DNA of 64,000 bases, from assembly GCA_019828595.1 (NCBI GenBank), contig JAHQRK010000019.1, positions 620,001 to 684,000 on the forward strand, given 5' to 3'. The translations under genes and the position numbers were made by a program. Shown here in pieces: positions 33,260 through 46,637 of the stretch. Each line of letters opens with the position of its first letter. Position 1 is the first letter of the stretch. The DNA comes from Aphanomyces cochlioides. Lineage: Eukaryota > Oomycota > Saprolegniomycetes > Saprolegniales > Verrucalvaceae. The notes beneath the pieces are model-generated. The model had not been told where the DNA came from. It was given only the letters and a program-made list of their open reading frames with translations, and did no database searches.

Positions 33260-34032
33260 GCTCAAATCAGCGTGGAATGAAAATGAAACGTCTGGGAAGA
33301 TCGCAAGATCTGCAGTTTCAAGCACCACAACTCTCCACGACTCTTGTCCAACGCCAAATTGAGTTCCAAATCATCGCTTATTGTCTCATGGACACTTTGT
33401 GGAATGCCTCAGTCCTCGCTTTGTCCATCTTTTCTTCCGACTCAATTGGAGGACATTTCAAATTTGTGATTAAAAGATACCAAATAAATGAAAATCCAAT
33501 CGGACGATTGAGATGCGATGGAAGGAAGTGGCAGTGAACACGTTGGCTGCGGCGCTTCTAGCTGACGAGGTCGATGGGACACCGCCGTCATTTCATGGAT
33601 TCCGCTTTGAACTACGCGTACCCTCCAATTCTCTGTTATTTATGAGAGCAGAGCTGTAGGATCCGTCGCTGTCTCCAGAGAAGATTGCAGACCAAGCTCG
33701 CGAACATGCTTGCTTTGGATGGGTCCAGCCTACTCCAAGTGTATTTGGCACTTATTGGGTTAGCGCCGCGACTGACTTCCCCTCTTAGGACTCGCTAGTG
33801 GGAGAAGTTCGCTGTCGAGGACGACATGGCCAGCATATGCAATCGTGGATTGAATCCAATCCACAGGCCGGCGTCTTGGTCTACCCCTCGACCAAGATCC
33901 GGTATCATTTCACATCTTTTCGCGTGCTCGACCGCGAGCGTCGGACTTGCTTTCAAACAGCTCCTCATGCTTGTGAACCAACCTTGCTTCCTCAAGCAAA
34001 AGACGAACTCTAGCTAGTCCATGTTGAAATAA
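33260..34032. other. Intergenic region between channel and kinesin genes
   Basis: No supported gene. It contains the channel gene's 5' flank and the kinesin gene's 3' flank. Short open frames on both strands near 33800-34000 lack motifs and proper starts. Confidence 0.4.
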
Positions 34033-36482
<2,450 letters not shown>

Positions 36483-36614
36483 CCCATGGACAGTTTCATA
36501 AAAGTGTGTAACTGAACCATTTGGATTGGATGATAATGGGAGAAATAAAGCCAATCGACGTGGTGGTGGGGAAAGATCTCCCCCTTGCAGCAGCGCTCCA
36601 AGCTTGCCTGGACG
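36483..36614. promoter_or_regulatory. Short divergent promoter region
   Basis: Only 132 bp separate the start codons of the kinesin-13 gene (-) and the BioD-like gene (+), so both promoters and leaders must share it. Based on spacing alone; no core element was identified. Confidence 0.5.
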
Positions 36615-38020
36615 ATGAAGAACGCTGTGTACGTCGCAGCCACGCGGCAGCATGTTGGGAAGACCAGCACTTGCCTTGGACTTCTTCAAGGACTCACAAA
36701 CCGCTTTGAGCACATTGGGTTTCTAAAACCCGTTGGCCAACAGTCTGTTGTCGTCGACGGCAACCTTCGCGTCGACAAGGATGTCCGCGTTGCAAAAGGT
36801 AGGAGGCTCGATCCCAAATGGCTTGACGAGAGTCGATGCGTAGAAGTCTTTGGCCTGTCGCGGTGTGACTATGCCGACATGAGTCCGGTGGTCATCCCGC
36901 CGGGATACACCCGCGATTACCTCGATGGAAAGATCACACTCGAGTCACAGCTAGATAAGATCCACAAGAGCTTCAAGCGCATCTCAGAACGCAACGAGGT
37001 CTCTGTCTTTCTTATGTCGTCGATGACGATTCCCATCTAGTTTACAGTTGTCGAAGGAACAGGACATACTGGAGTTGGCTCGATTGTCAACGTAAGCAAT
37101 GCTCGTGTCGCTGCTGAACTTGGCGTCGACATGGTTCTCATCGCAAACGGCGGTATTGGCTCCACCTTTGATGATCTCTCGCTGAATCGGTACGTGCTTT
37201 GTCATCTTGCTTTGGCGGAAGTATTCCATGGGATGTAGGGCCATGTGCAAAGAGTATGGCGTGCGCATTCGCGGTGTGATTCTCAACAAAGTCCGTCCCG
37301 ATGTACGTCTGGAGCTCCATTATTGTGCATGAAATCACCGTGACATGCGCGTGCTCGATTAGAAAGTCGATATGATGTGGGATTACTTTCCAAAAGCGCT
37401 CAAGCAATGGGATATTCCGCTCTTGGGTGTCGTGCCCGACTTGGTTGGATCCTATCTTCTCTTGTCCTTCTAACTGACTTGCAGCCACGACTGGCGCAGC
37501 ATTCCATGATGGATTTCGAAGATCTTTTCCACACGGAGCTCCTTAGTGGTCACGCGCGACGCATGAAGCAATACAATTCCGTCAATCTCGTCACGTCTGG
37601 CCTCCGCCGCTTCCTTGTTGAGCTCTCGTCCAACCAGTTCAACGACACGCTCTTTGTCGCCCACGCCAGTCGCAACGATATCATCCTCGGCTTCCTCTCG
37701 CATAGCCAAAACTTTGAGCTCAAGACTGGCCAAGAGTTTGGCGGTGGACTTATCCTCACAGGTCTTCCGCCCAAGGATCAACCGCAAGAGTACATGATGG
37801 ACATCATCTCGAGAGCTCATCTGCCCGTGCTCTATGCTCCTTACACGACATTTGAAGCAATGGACATGATGGGAAGCTTCACAGGTAAGACTCAAGCTCC
37901 TCTACGTCACTCAATCGTTGATCTGTAGCTAAATTCAACGCGACGGACGTCAACAAAGTGCTCTCCTGTGCAAAACACTACGAGCAGTGTATTAATTTCG
38001 ATGCGCTCTTGCGCCACTAA
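36615..38020 (+). CDS. BioD-like P-loop/DRTGG-domain protein (phosphotransacetylase N-terminal-like)
   Basis: Seven exons: 36615-36798, 36844-36998, 37041-37189, 37239-37302, 37363-37443, 37485-37884, 37929-38020; introns 41-60 nt; 374 aa. The N-terminal half is a dethiobiotin synthetase-like NTPase fold: P-loop AATRQHVGKTST at residues ~6-17, GFLKPVGQQ, VVEGTGHTGVGSI and VNVSNARVAAELG ... LIANGGIG. The C-terminal half (LAQHSMMDFEDLF ... GGGLILTGLPP ... LPVLYAPYTTFEAMDMM) looks like the DRTGG module found with this fold at the N terminus of some phosphate acetyltransferases. No acetyltransferase catalytic domain follows, so enzymatic phosphotransacetylation is unlikely; a sensory or regulatory role is inferred. 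Divergently paired with kinesin-13. Confidence 0.8.
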
Positions 38021-38213
38021 GCTAGTCCTGTAATCTCTTTCCCCGACGTCCATGCTGCTCTATGCCTATCTTCCGTGCTGTCGCTCCCACTAAGTCATAT
38101 TGAGGCATAGAATTAGAAGACGGCGCTGGAGGCTAGCTAGCGCCACGCTAGAAGGCAAACCATTCCAAAGCTGGCTGGGTGTAGAACAAAATAGAACTCT
38201 CGCTGGTTAAAGA

Positions 38214-39504
38214 TTAGACATAGCGACGGATGCGCGTGGTGATTTCCTGTCGACACACTGGACATTCCGTCAACTTTGGTGCGCAGATCGCACAGGTTTC
38301 ATGACCACAGCCAAACACAGTGTCCTTGACGTGTTCTTCACAAATGGCGCACAGCTTGGCCTCTTCCAGAGCATGGATGCGCTCGAGGAGCTCTTCGACA
38401 TTTGACGAATTGTTGACAGGCTTGAGCTCGAGGCCGCACATGCTGCACACTGCAAGGACATTTGGATTGATATAAGTGCAATGCGAACAAGCGATCACGT
38501 CACGCGGAAGCCCTTCGGTGTTGAATCCTTCCAAGGTACTCTCTAGAAGCAATTCCTGGCCAGCAGGAGATGCCAAGTCGAACGGCAGTTGTCCAGCCTA
38601 ATGAAATGAAAGTAAAGAAGAGCAGGAAAGCCTGCAGCACCTCATTGCGAATAGTCTTGTCGGCGCCAGCAGTGAGCAAGAGCTTGAGAATCTCCAAGTT
38701 GTCGAGCCGAGCAGCTTCATGGAGCGGCGTCGAACCGTCCTTGTTGGGTCGGTTGACGTTGATGCTCTTGTATCGGATGAGGTGCGTGACCACTTCGACT
38801 TGATTGTGGAGCGTTGCAAAGCTCAGAAGGGTCCAACCTTGCTACTCCAGTCAATGTCAGCAAAAGCTCAGCATAGGTCGACAAATTACCTCGCCAAATG
38901 TAGCATTGATGTCGCTAATCTGTCGGGCTCTTATTCGTCGCTTGACTTCATACCACTCGAGACGTTCGGCGCAAACCGCGACGGGAAGCATGCACATACC
39001 CAAGAAATAGCTCATGTCGTTCTCGGTGGCCAGGTCCAACGGTTTCAACCCTTCCTACGATCGTCATGATTTAGCTTCAAGCAGACAGACGGAAGTGATA
39101 CCGCATTCATAGCATGAGGGTTCGCACCAGCGTTCATCAGGAGTATGGCAATATCCAAATGATTGTGTTTCGCCGCTTCATGGAGAGGTGTCATCCCATC
39201 CTACCACATCACGCTTGAATGAGAAGCTCACGTTTGAGATACATACAATATTGCTCTTGTTGATCTCAATGCCGGGGTACTGGACCAAAATGGACGCAAT
39301 CTCGAGCTTTCCTTTCCACGCTGCAAAGCACAACGCTGTCCATTCGAGCTAACGTCGATACAGAATGAGACGAGAGCTGCAAAGCTCAGAGTTTCCTACC
39401 ACACCGGCGGTCGTATTCACATCGTCGAAGAGATGACTGATCAGCTTTTCTTTGATTTCATCCCAGTAGCCTTCCTGCGCCAACTTGGCAATGTTGTTTC
39501 CCAT
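38214..39504 (-). CDS. Ankyrin-repeat, RanBP2-type zinc finger and RING E3 ligase
   Basis: Six exons (minus): 39504-39400, 39348-39247, 39200-39102, 39054-38890, 38841-38641, 38597-38214; introns 43-51 nt; 351 aa. Residues ~10-235 hold ankyrin repeats, with consensus pieces DGMTPLHEAAKHNHLDIAILL and DGSTPLHEAARLDNLEILKLL. One repeat is replaced by a longer non-consensus segment (MSYFLGMCMLPVAVCAERLEW). Then comes a C-x2-C-x10-C-x2-C finger (CSHCTYINPNVLAVCSMC) like RanBP2-type ubiquitin-binding fingers, a short predicted coiled coil (NVEELLERIHALEEAK), and a C-terminal RING (CAICEEHVKDTVFGCGH, CAICAPKLTECPVCRQ). Probably a cytosolic ubiquitin ligase with ankyrin-selected targets. Confidence 0.85.
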
Positions 39505-40621
39505 CTTGAAGTCGAAGCCGGTCCGCGTTCGGCCAATTCAGTTACTCTGTTGGCTCTTCGATGGCAGTGTCCAAATAAATAATTTAAATAAATGATTGAA
39601 TAGATAAATATTATTTACTAACTGAACTACACTTAGTAATTTAAGTGTAATTTTTCTAGAGCTAATAAATGAAGATATTAATAAATGAATAGGATGAGTC
39701 TATATTCTTGGGACAGGGTCAGATTGAAATGATGAGCCATCAATCACACCATCTCTGCCGCTTCCCCGACCGACTCTCTCCAACACAATGGACTGCACGA
39801 CTCACGAGATCGATGGAGAATCGCCTGCGGGAGAAACCTCTGTGAGAAATAGTCGTTATTGCGGAGAAACGCTCTCGACTTCAAGCTGGAATAAGAACTG
39901 TGAGGAGGATTTTCTGGGCCTGGAAGAAGATTGAGTGCATTCGTACCACGCCGGGGAAGAGAAACTCACGGCTTAGGTCACAGAGTGAGGAGTGTCGACA
40001 TTGTGAAAGACTCGGCGTGCACTGCGACTGTTTGCACACACAAGAAAAGTGCCCAAAGCTTGCTGAGTTAATGCATTGGAGCTTCACTGCAAATTGTCGT
40101 TTCTTATGACTTGATTGCTCTACCTCATATGCATGAGCGACGCGAGTTTGCATGCTGTACATGAGATCATCGCACAGCTTTGAAAGAACAACATCATGCC
40201 TCGACTCTCTGGTCAAGATCCGCTTAGTCCCACGCCATGAGTGCCGCTCGACGTGTCACGACGCACACGATTGACATGCCACTGAGCAAGCCAACCAGTT
40301 GCTCGTCTCGAGCTTTGCGTCGGACCGCTGAGTACACGAGCTTTCAGCCATTGAATTTGCTTGACAGTCAGAGCTGCCATGACTTTGCTAGGCTGGATGA
40401 AATGTCACTTTGACAACAGCAATGCTGTGGATGATCATTGATCCCCTTGGGAGTCTCCAGCCACAATTGACGTTGAGTCAAGCAGCATTGCCCCTTGGGT
40501 TGCTGTGGCTCAGCTCCGACGGATTTGTCATAGAAACTTCGGTTGGCCATGTGTTGTCGACGACGATAGCCAGTGAAGGTCTCTGTCAGTTTGCCAGCAA
40601 GTCCACGCTTTGATTTGGATC
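39505..40621. other. Intergenic region, AT-rich in part
   Basis: No supported gene over 1.1 kb. Positions ~39570-39690 are strongly AT-rich with repeated AATAAAT/TAAATAA words. The part nearest 40621 should contain the promoter of MATE 1. Confidence 0.5.
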
Positions 40622-42472
40622 ATGACAGCTCACACAGAAGCAAACGGGATGGAAGAGACCAAGCCATTGATCGACGACACGACTACAAAGCTGATTCCGA
40701 GTGAAGATGGCGTCGAGTGCAAAAAAGACACACAGTACAAGGTCAACGCATGGACAGAGACGATCGAGCTGATCAAGCTCGCCATTCCAATCGTAAGCTG
40801 CTTGCGCTCCCATTAGGAGCTCAAGAGGATGTTTGTAGGTTGCTACGATGGCACTGGAGTTCCTGCCTGGCAATGTGTCGGTGGCCATTGTTGGGCACAT
40901 TGATTCGCCGCTTCGAAAGGAGTACGTCGATGCCGCTGCACTCTCGTCAGTGGTAAACCAGCTTTGTCCATTCAAATTTCCAAAAAAAAACTTGCATTAG
41001 CTTCTAAGCCTCACCGGGTTCTCGGTTGGATTTGGACTCATCACAGCCATGGATACGCTGTGCTCTCAAACTGTCGGGGCGGGGAAACTGTACAACTTGG
41101 GTTTGTACTTTCAAAGCGGGCTCATTGTCGTTGGGTAGAGCAATATCCTGGCTTGCTGGTTGATTTACCTTGTAGGTTCATGTACATTCCTTGCCTCCTC
41201 CTCAATTTCTACGCTGAGGGCATACTCTTGCTACTTGGCCAAGACCCCACCGTCGCTGCTCTTTCAGGTATATCATTGTTGCTTGGATGAAACTCATGAC
41301 GACATCAGGCATATACTCCAAAATCAGCGTGCTCTCGATGCCAGGACTCTTCTTGTACGAGTTGGTCAAGCGAGTTTTGCAAGCTCAGAATGTTGTCAAT
41401 CCCATGGCGTACATCGCTGTCGTCTCCAACTCGCTGTACATTGTATTGGCTTATTATCTTTGCTTCTACACGGAATATGGTACGTCATCCCCGTTGTCAC
41501 ATGGAGCTCAAACATTTTCCAGGCTTCCTTGGCGCTGCAGTGGCTCGAGTGATTAGCAATACCATTCTTCCTCTTTTTGCATGCGCATATTTGTCGTGGA
41601 ACCCTTTGTATAAGGATTGGTGGCCTGCTGACCATTCGTTTTCAGCTCAGTGGAAGGCAGCATTCGAGCATGTGCCCGAATTTTTCTCATTGGGTCTTCC
41701 TGGTAAATTTTACAATTCCTCAATCTTCATGGCTGACCCCTTGAGTAGGCATGTTCATGATGCTTATGGATTCCATGGCTTTCGAAGTGTGCTCGCTCAT
41801 GGTGGGCTGGCTGCCAAACCCAATTCTAAACATGAGTGTCAACTCGGTCAGCTCGACATTATTCTTCCATTGCTGAGTTCCTCAAGTAGGTGCTTATGAG
41901 CATTGGTTCTCAAGTCTACAGTCTCTTCTTGGGCCTCAACGTCGCGGCGACCGTTCGTTTGGGCAATGCACTTGGGGCGAATGAGCCGAACCGTGCTCGA
42001 ATGATTTCGACTGTCTCCCTTGGGGCCACCTTCGCAGTGGGTTTGGTTGTCTCCCTCGTCTTTTTAATTGCACGTGATGCCATGCCTCGACTGTTCATCA
42101 ATGACCCTGATGCCATCGCGTACGTTTGGACATTGTATCTACCCAATGCTCACAGAACATAGGGCTACACAGCATGTCTTGGCGATTTTTGCCGTGTACG
42201 AAATGATTGACGGCATGAACTGCTCCACCCAGAGTATTCTTAAAGGCATGGGCAAGCAATCAGTTGGTGCGTGGGTGAATGCCGCAGCGTATTACATTTT
42301 TGGAATCCCGTTGGGGGCATGGCTGGCGTTTTATTTCAAGTTTGGCATTGAAGGTCTCTGGTTTGGGCTCACTGGGGGGCTCTTTGCTGCCTTTTGCGTA
42401 TTTGTTTGGTTCATTTGCAGAGTCAGCTGGAAGCAAATGGCAATTGAAGCTGTCGCCCGAACCTCTACGTGA
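40622..42472 (+). CDS. MATE family efflux transporter 1
   Basis: Multidrug and toxic compound extrusion antiporter, about 12 helices, exporting organic cations or metabolites against H+ or Na+. Nine exons: 40622-40792, 40839-40952, 41001-41134, 41176-41267, 41309-41479, 41523-41702, 41749-41846, 41890-42119, 42163-42472; 499 aa, intact. Motifs: LEFLPGNVSVAIVGHIDSPL, MDTLCSQTVGAGKLYNLGLY, FLYELVKRVLQAQNVVNPMA, VRLGNALGANEPNRAR (the MATE hallmark) and SILKGMGKQSVGAWVNA. The N terminus is acidic with a di-leucine-like EETKPLI. Compared with its three neighbours it lacks the last intron exactly at SVG/AWVNA: its final exon of 310 nt equals their last two (104+206). Confidence 0.9.
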
Positions 42473-43211
42473 AGCTCAGAGCCAACTGATTGAAAATGTA
42501 AATAAGTGACGTCTTACAACCTCAATTGCCTCCACTGCTCTGACTCAGCCACGAGTTTCTCGACCCTATCACAACCTTACTCGCCCTCAGAGTTACTTTA
42601 CATGAAGAGTCGAACCGCAAATTCGTGAAGCCTTTTGTGGTATGGAGGGCGGTATTAACACGTCTCCATTCCAATTTCCTCTGCTGAACTCCGCTAGTGG
42701 CAATGAACAACTCGCAGTCATGCTTATCATTCAGCGGATATTTAATTGCTCCTCCCTCTCTGCTGAGATAAAAGTTTAACTCTCAATGCCCCCACCAGTT
42801 CCTGCCTGCCTTGTTCAAGGCTACGACGGGAAGACTCGATTAAATCTGTCGTCGTCCCGTCACCCAGCGACAGTCGCATGGGCAAAAAAAGGACAACAGA
42901 GATTTCTTCGGTCAAATTAAACGAAACGCACATCAGCGAAACAGTCCCATGGCATCGTCCATGAAACGTCAAATCTGCAACGGCGATGAAAGAAGTGATC
43001 ACGCTCCCTCGTTTCATCGTATATTGACGCTACAGTCCCAGGAATAGCTCAACTCCAACGGTGGTTTCTGCCCAGGAACTCCATAGTTGGACGATTTCAA
43101 GTCCTGTCTTGTCATGGGTTGCGCCATGTGTCATGCATCCAAACTTGATTGGATGAAGAGAGTTGAACTGGCAGGTGCCCATCGAGTGATGGCATTTTTT
43201 GAAGTGCCTCC
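42473..43211. other. Spacer between MATE 1 and MATE 2
   Basis: No supported gene. Weak frames on both strands only. Confidence 0.4.
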
Positions 43212-45092
43212 ATGGTGTCGAGGTCCCCATCGAACGCGGCGACAGAAGCCGATCCTCTGCTCGAAGAGGCCTTGCAGCGTAAATTTGACCAAGCGAAGTT
43301 GGAGCAAGACAATGTGGTGCATGACAGTCCCAATGTCACTGAAGAGAGTTTCGAGTTGGTCAAGCTCGCCTTGCCTATTGTACGCACTCGCTTTGAATTT
43401 CCATCGACCCTGACGACTTGATTAGATTGCGACGCTGATTTTGGAATTTCTTCCCGGTGCTTTTGCCGTGGCAGTCGTCGGCCACATTGACTCGCCATTG
43501 AAGAAAGAATTTGTTGATGCCGCGACGCTTTCCGTCATGGTACATTATGATTTTGTCGATCTCCTGAAAGAGATTTCTGTAGTTCCTCAATATCACGGGC
43601 CTGTCGATTGGTTTTGGGCTCTCCACTGCCATGGATACACTCTGCTCGCAAACTGTTGGTGCTGGAAAGCTCTACAATTTGGGAATGTACTTCCAAAGTG
43701 GGCTGATCGTTTTGGGGTTTGATCTCTTCCTCGCTCTCGATGCACTCACGGATGTGTTAGGAGTATGTTTATTCCTGCATTGATTGTCAACTACAACACG
43801 GAATTCTTTCTCCTGGCGCTTGGACAAGACCCAACTGTTGCTGCGTTAGCTGGTAAGACGAGAATTGACGCATGAGACGTATAGCATTGTAGGCTCCTTC
43901 TCCAAGATTTCAGTGTTTGCGATGCCAGGGGTGTTTCTGTACGAGCTTATTAAGAAAGTGTTGCAAGCTCAAAAGATTGTGTCCCCCATGGCGTATATTG
44001 CCGTCCTGACCAACTTGGTGTACTTTGGCTTGGGCTATTATCTCTGCTATGAAACTGACATTGGTAAAGCACGTTGTTTGGTCTGTTAGCTGACAGTAGT
44101 TAGGCTTCCTTGGCGCTGCATACGCTCGAACCATCAGTCAGTCGCTCTTACCTATCATTGCGTATTTGTATTTGTTGTGGAATCCAGTATACAAGGACTG
44201 GTGGCCGGCAGACCACGGTTTTTCAGCGCAGTGGAAGGCTGCTTGGGACCACGTGCCAGAGTTCTTCTCGTTGGGAGTTCCAGGCAAATCCATCTGCAAG
44301 TTTTCAGGGTCTGACATGAATGCCAGGCATGCTTATGATGATTTTGGAGTGGTGGGCTTTCGAACTCTGCGAAGTAATTGCAGGATGGATGGCAAATCCA
44401 GTTTTATCCATTAGTGTCCAGTCGGTATGTCTCCCTTTCATGTTCGATCAAACTGACTGGCATCACAGGTGCTCATGAGCCTCGCCTCTCAAGCGTACAG
44501 TGTTTTCTCGGGCATTAACATTGCGACGACGGTTCGCTTGGGCAATGCCTTGGGGGCGAACGAACCAAATCGGGCTCACATGATTTCCAACGTCGCGCTT
44601 GGTATTTCTCTAGCCGCAGGTGTCTTCATGTCGATTGTGTTTTTGATGACTCGTGATATTTTGCCTCGTGCATTCATCAGCGATCCTACCTCCGTCGCGT
44701 AAGTTTACTCTACTTGCTAGAGTTATTCACGTCATGATCAGGGCCATTCAGCATGCCTTGGCTATTTTCGCTGTGTATGAAATCATCGACTGCCTCAATA
44801 ATGCTGGTCAAAGTATTCTCAAAGGGATGGGAAAGCAGTCTGTCGGTATGCTTGCTGAAATGTGCATCAAGATAAACTCTACATAGGTGCATGGGTGAAC
44901 GCAATGGCTTACTACGTCCTTGGCATTCCGTTTGGAACGTTGTTAGCGTTCCATTTCAACCTCGGCGTGGAAGGTCTGTGGATTGGCCTTGCAAGTGGAC
45001 TTTTGGGAGCATTTTGTCTTTTCTTCTGGTATATCTGCCGTGTAAACTGGAAAGACATTGCGATTGAAGCAGTCACCCGTATGTCGAAATAA
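43212..45092 (+). CDS. MATE family efflux transporter 2 (one extra base)
   Basis: Paralogue of MATE 1 and 4. Ten exons: 43212-43379, 43426-43539, 43583-43716, 43761-43853, 43893-44063, 44104-44283, 44327-44424, 44469-44698, 44742-44845, 44887-45092. Exon sizes match MATE 4 except exon 1 (168 nt here, 165 there) and exon 4, which is 93 instead of 92 nt because of an extra G in the GGG run at about 43800-43802 (NYNT|EFFLLALGQDPT). That shifts the frame; it is either a sequencing insertion or a recent loss of function. Intron 6 (44284-44326) begins GC rather than GT. Same motifs as the other copies (LGNALGANEPNRAH, MGKQSVGAWVNAM). Product about 500 aa if in frame. Confidence 0.8.
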
Positions 45093-45239
45093 TGCGCTAT
45101 GACTGTAGTCGTTCCGTTTAATCGATCAATTTTGTCATGAATCCAAGAATTTTAGCATGCAAAAAACTGTGGCACGAGCTTGACATCGCAGTCTACATGG
45201 CTTACAGCGATGAAGACTTGCTGAACGTTCACATGAGGG

Positions 45240-45455
45240 AGGAATTCCAACATCAACGTGGCAATCTACGAGAGGGTGTGAAGCCATGCATTGCCTCTTG
45301 TCGTACAATTGGAAGAGCTAGCTTGAGAAGGTCAATGGCTTCTTGGAAGAAGTTGAGCTCACTGCACTCCGTGGGCGACTCTTCCAAGATAGCCCCGTTG
45401 TATTTGGGCATCAAATTCACAAATGACTTTTTTGTTGCGATTTGCTTCACTGTGA
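45240..45455 (-). pseudogene. MATE exon-1 relic
   Basis: Closely matches 48292-48560, i.e. exon 1, intron 1 and the start of exon 2 of MATE 3 (SPTECSELNFFQEAIDLLKLALPI, followed by the intron and ATT-GCC-ACG-TTG). The match stops abruptly at both ends; no other MATE exons lie around it and the N terminus no longer has the MASKLRS start. A truncated duplicate. Confidence 0.85.
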
Positions 45456-45520
45456 GACATCATCCGGCCAAAACCGATTCAATTTTGACCTTGATGGATC
45501 AGTTGGGCAACAGTAATTTG

Positions 45521-46637
45521 TAAACCTTTCATGGCTTTCTCGTCAAGTTAGCGGGGAATTCGATGAAGACGGTCGCTGGAAATACTAGCGATTCCGGCAC
45601 TGCGAACTCGTTCTTTGGTTGAGTCCTTTCTCTCGATGAGTTTGATGAGAAAAAAGTGCGTTGAACCTTCACTCACTTGACAATCCATATTGCATGTCCT
45701 GGAGTTGTAATCTTCGCAGAATCTCGAAATACTGATTCCTTTCTAACCTGTAAATTCAAGTGGACTTGTCACCACTTCAATTCCAAGGCAGATGAAGATT
45801 AAACGATGGTACTGTGGGTTATTTTGCCTAAAATTTCAGGCCGAGAGGCTGACCTCATGGAATGAAGGAGCTTGCAAAATCGTGGCTTTCGATCATCCAG
45901 ATGAGGTGTCATCGACACCCATCGCATTGTTACTGCAGCCAGATGCAGGTGGCACACGTGGAAATTATGCTCCATGCTTATTGTACAAGTTGTTTAGAAG
46001 GTCAGACTCAAATTTGGGTTTGCTTTTTTATGGTGGACGACATACCCTTTGCTACCCCATATTCAACGAAATAGTACTCCACTGACCAAGATGTTTCAAT
46101 GGAGGACCCAAGATGACTACTAGATGCACCAGCAAGTACTGCTCTTTCCTTGTTGTTCGATGATCTCTTGGGCTGAGAGGGCTGTCTCAGTGAAGCCTAT
46201 AGCTCACGGCGATTTCAGCGCTCCACTTCGATATGGTAGGTCATTAGATTGGACTTTGGAATTGCGAGATTGCCGTTTTGCCTCCTCTTTTGGTATCTGC
46301 AGCGAAAACTGAGGGATCGTGAGTATGAAATCGATAAATCAGACACACAACATAGACTAGAACAGGTTGGATTTTATTTACCGATCTGTGTCTGCTCTAT
46401 TGTCAGCTAATTTACTTGCCGTCGATAAGGATGGCGGTGAAGATGAGCATCATTTTGCTCGGAACACTTCAACGTGAACAGAATTGATTTAATCGCATTC
46501 GCTTAGAATTTCTCAAGTCTAGGACAATGGGGTCAGCATGCTTGAGTTCTCATGAAGACATACCTCAATCGTACTCTTGGAGCTTCCACTCTTGCCAAGG
46601 AGTGGGTTGTCTTGACATTGACATTCGTGAGCGAGGT
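45521..46637. other. Spacer between the MATE relic and MATE 3
   Basis: No supported gene in 1.1 kb. Short frames around 45790-46085 have no motif and no homology that I can see to the MATE exons. Confidence 0.4.

Noticed and set aside
33795..34013. Short frames on both strands as a separate gene or a kinesin 3' exon
   Set aside because: No ATG on the minus strand, no splice connection to the kinesin stop region, no motif.
45792..46085. 97-codon plus-strand frame between MATE genes
   Set aside because: No domain, no resemblance to MATE exons, random-looking composition.
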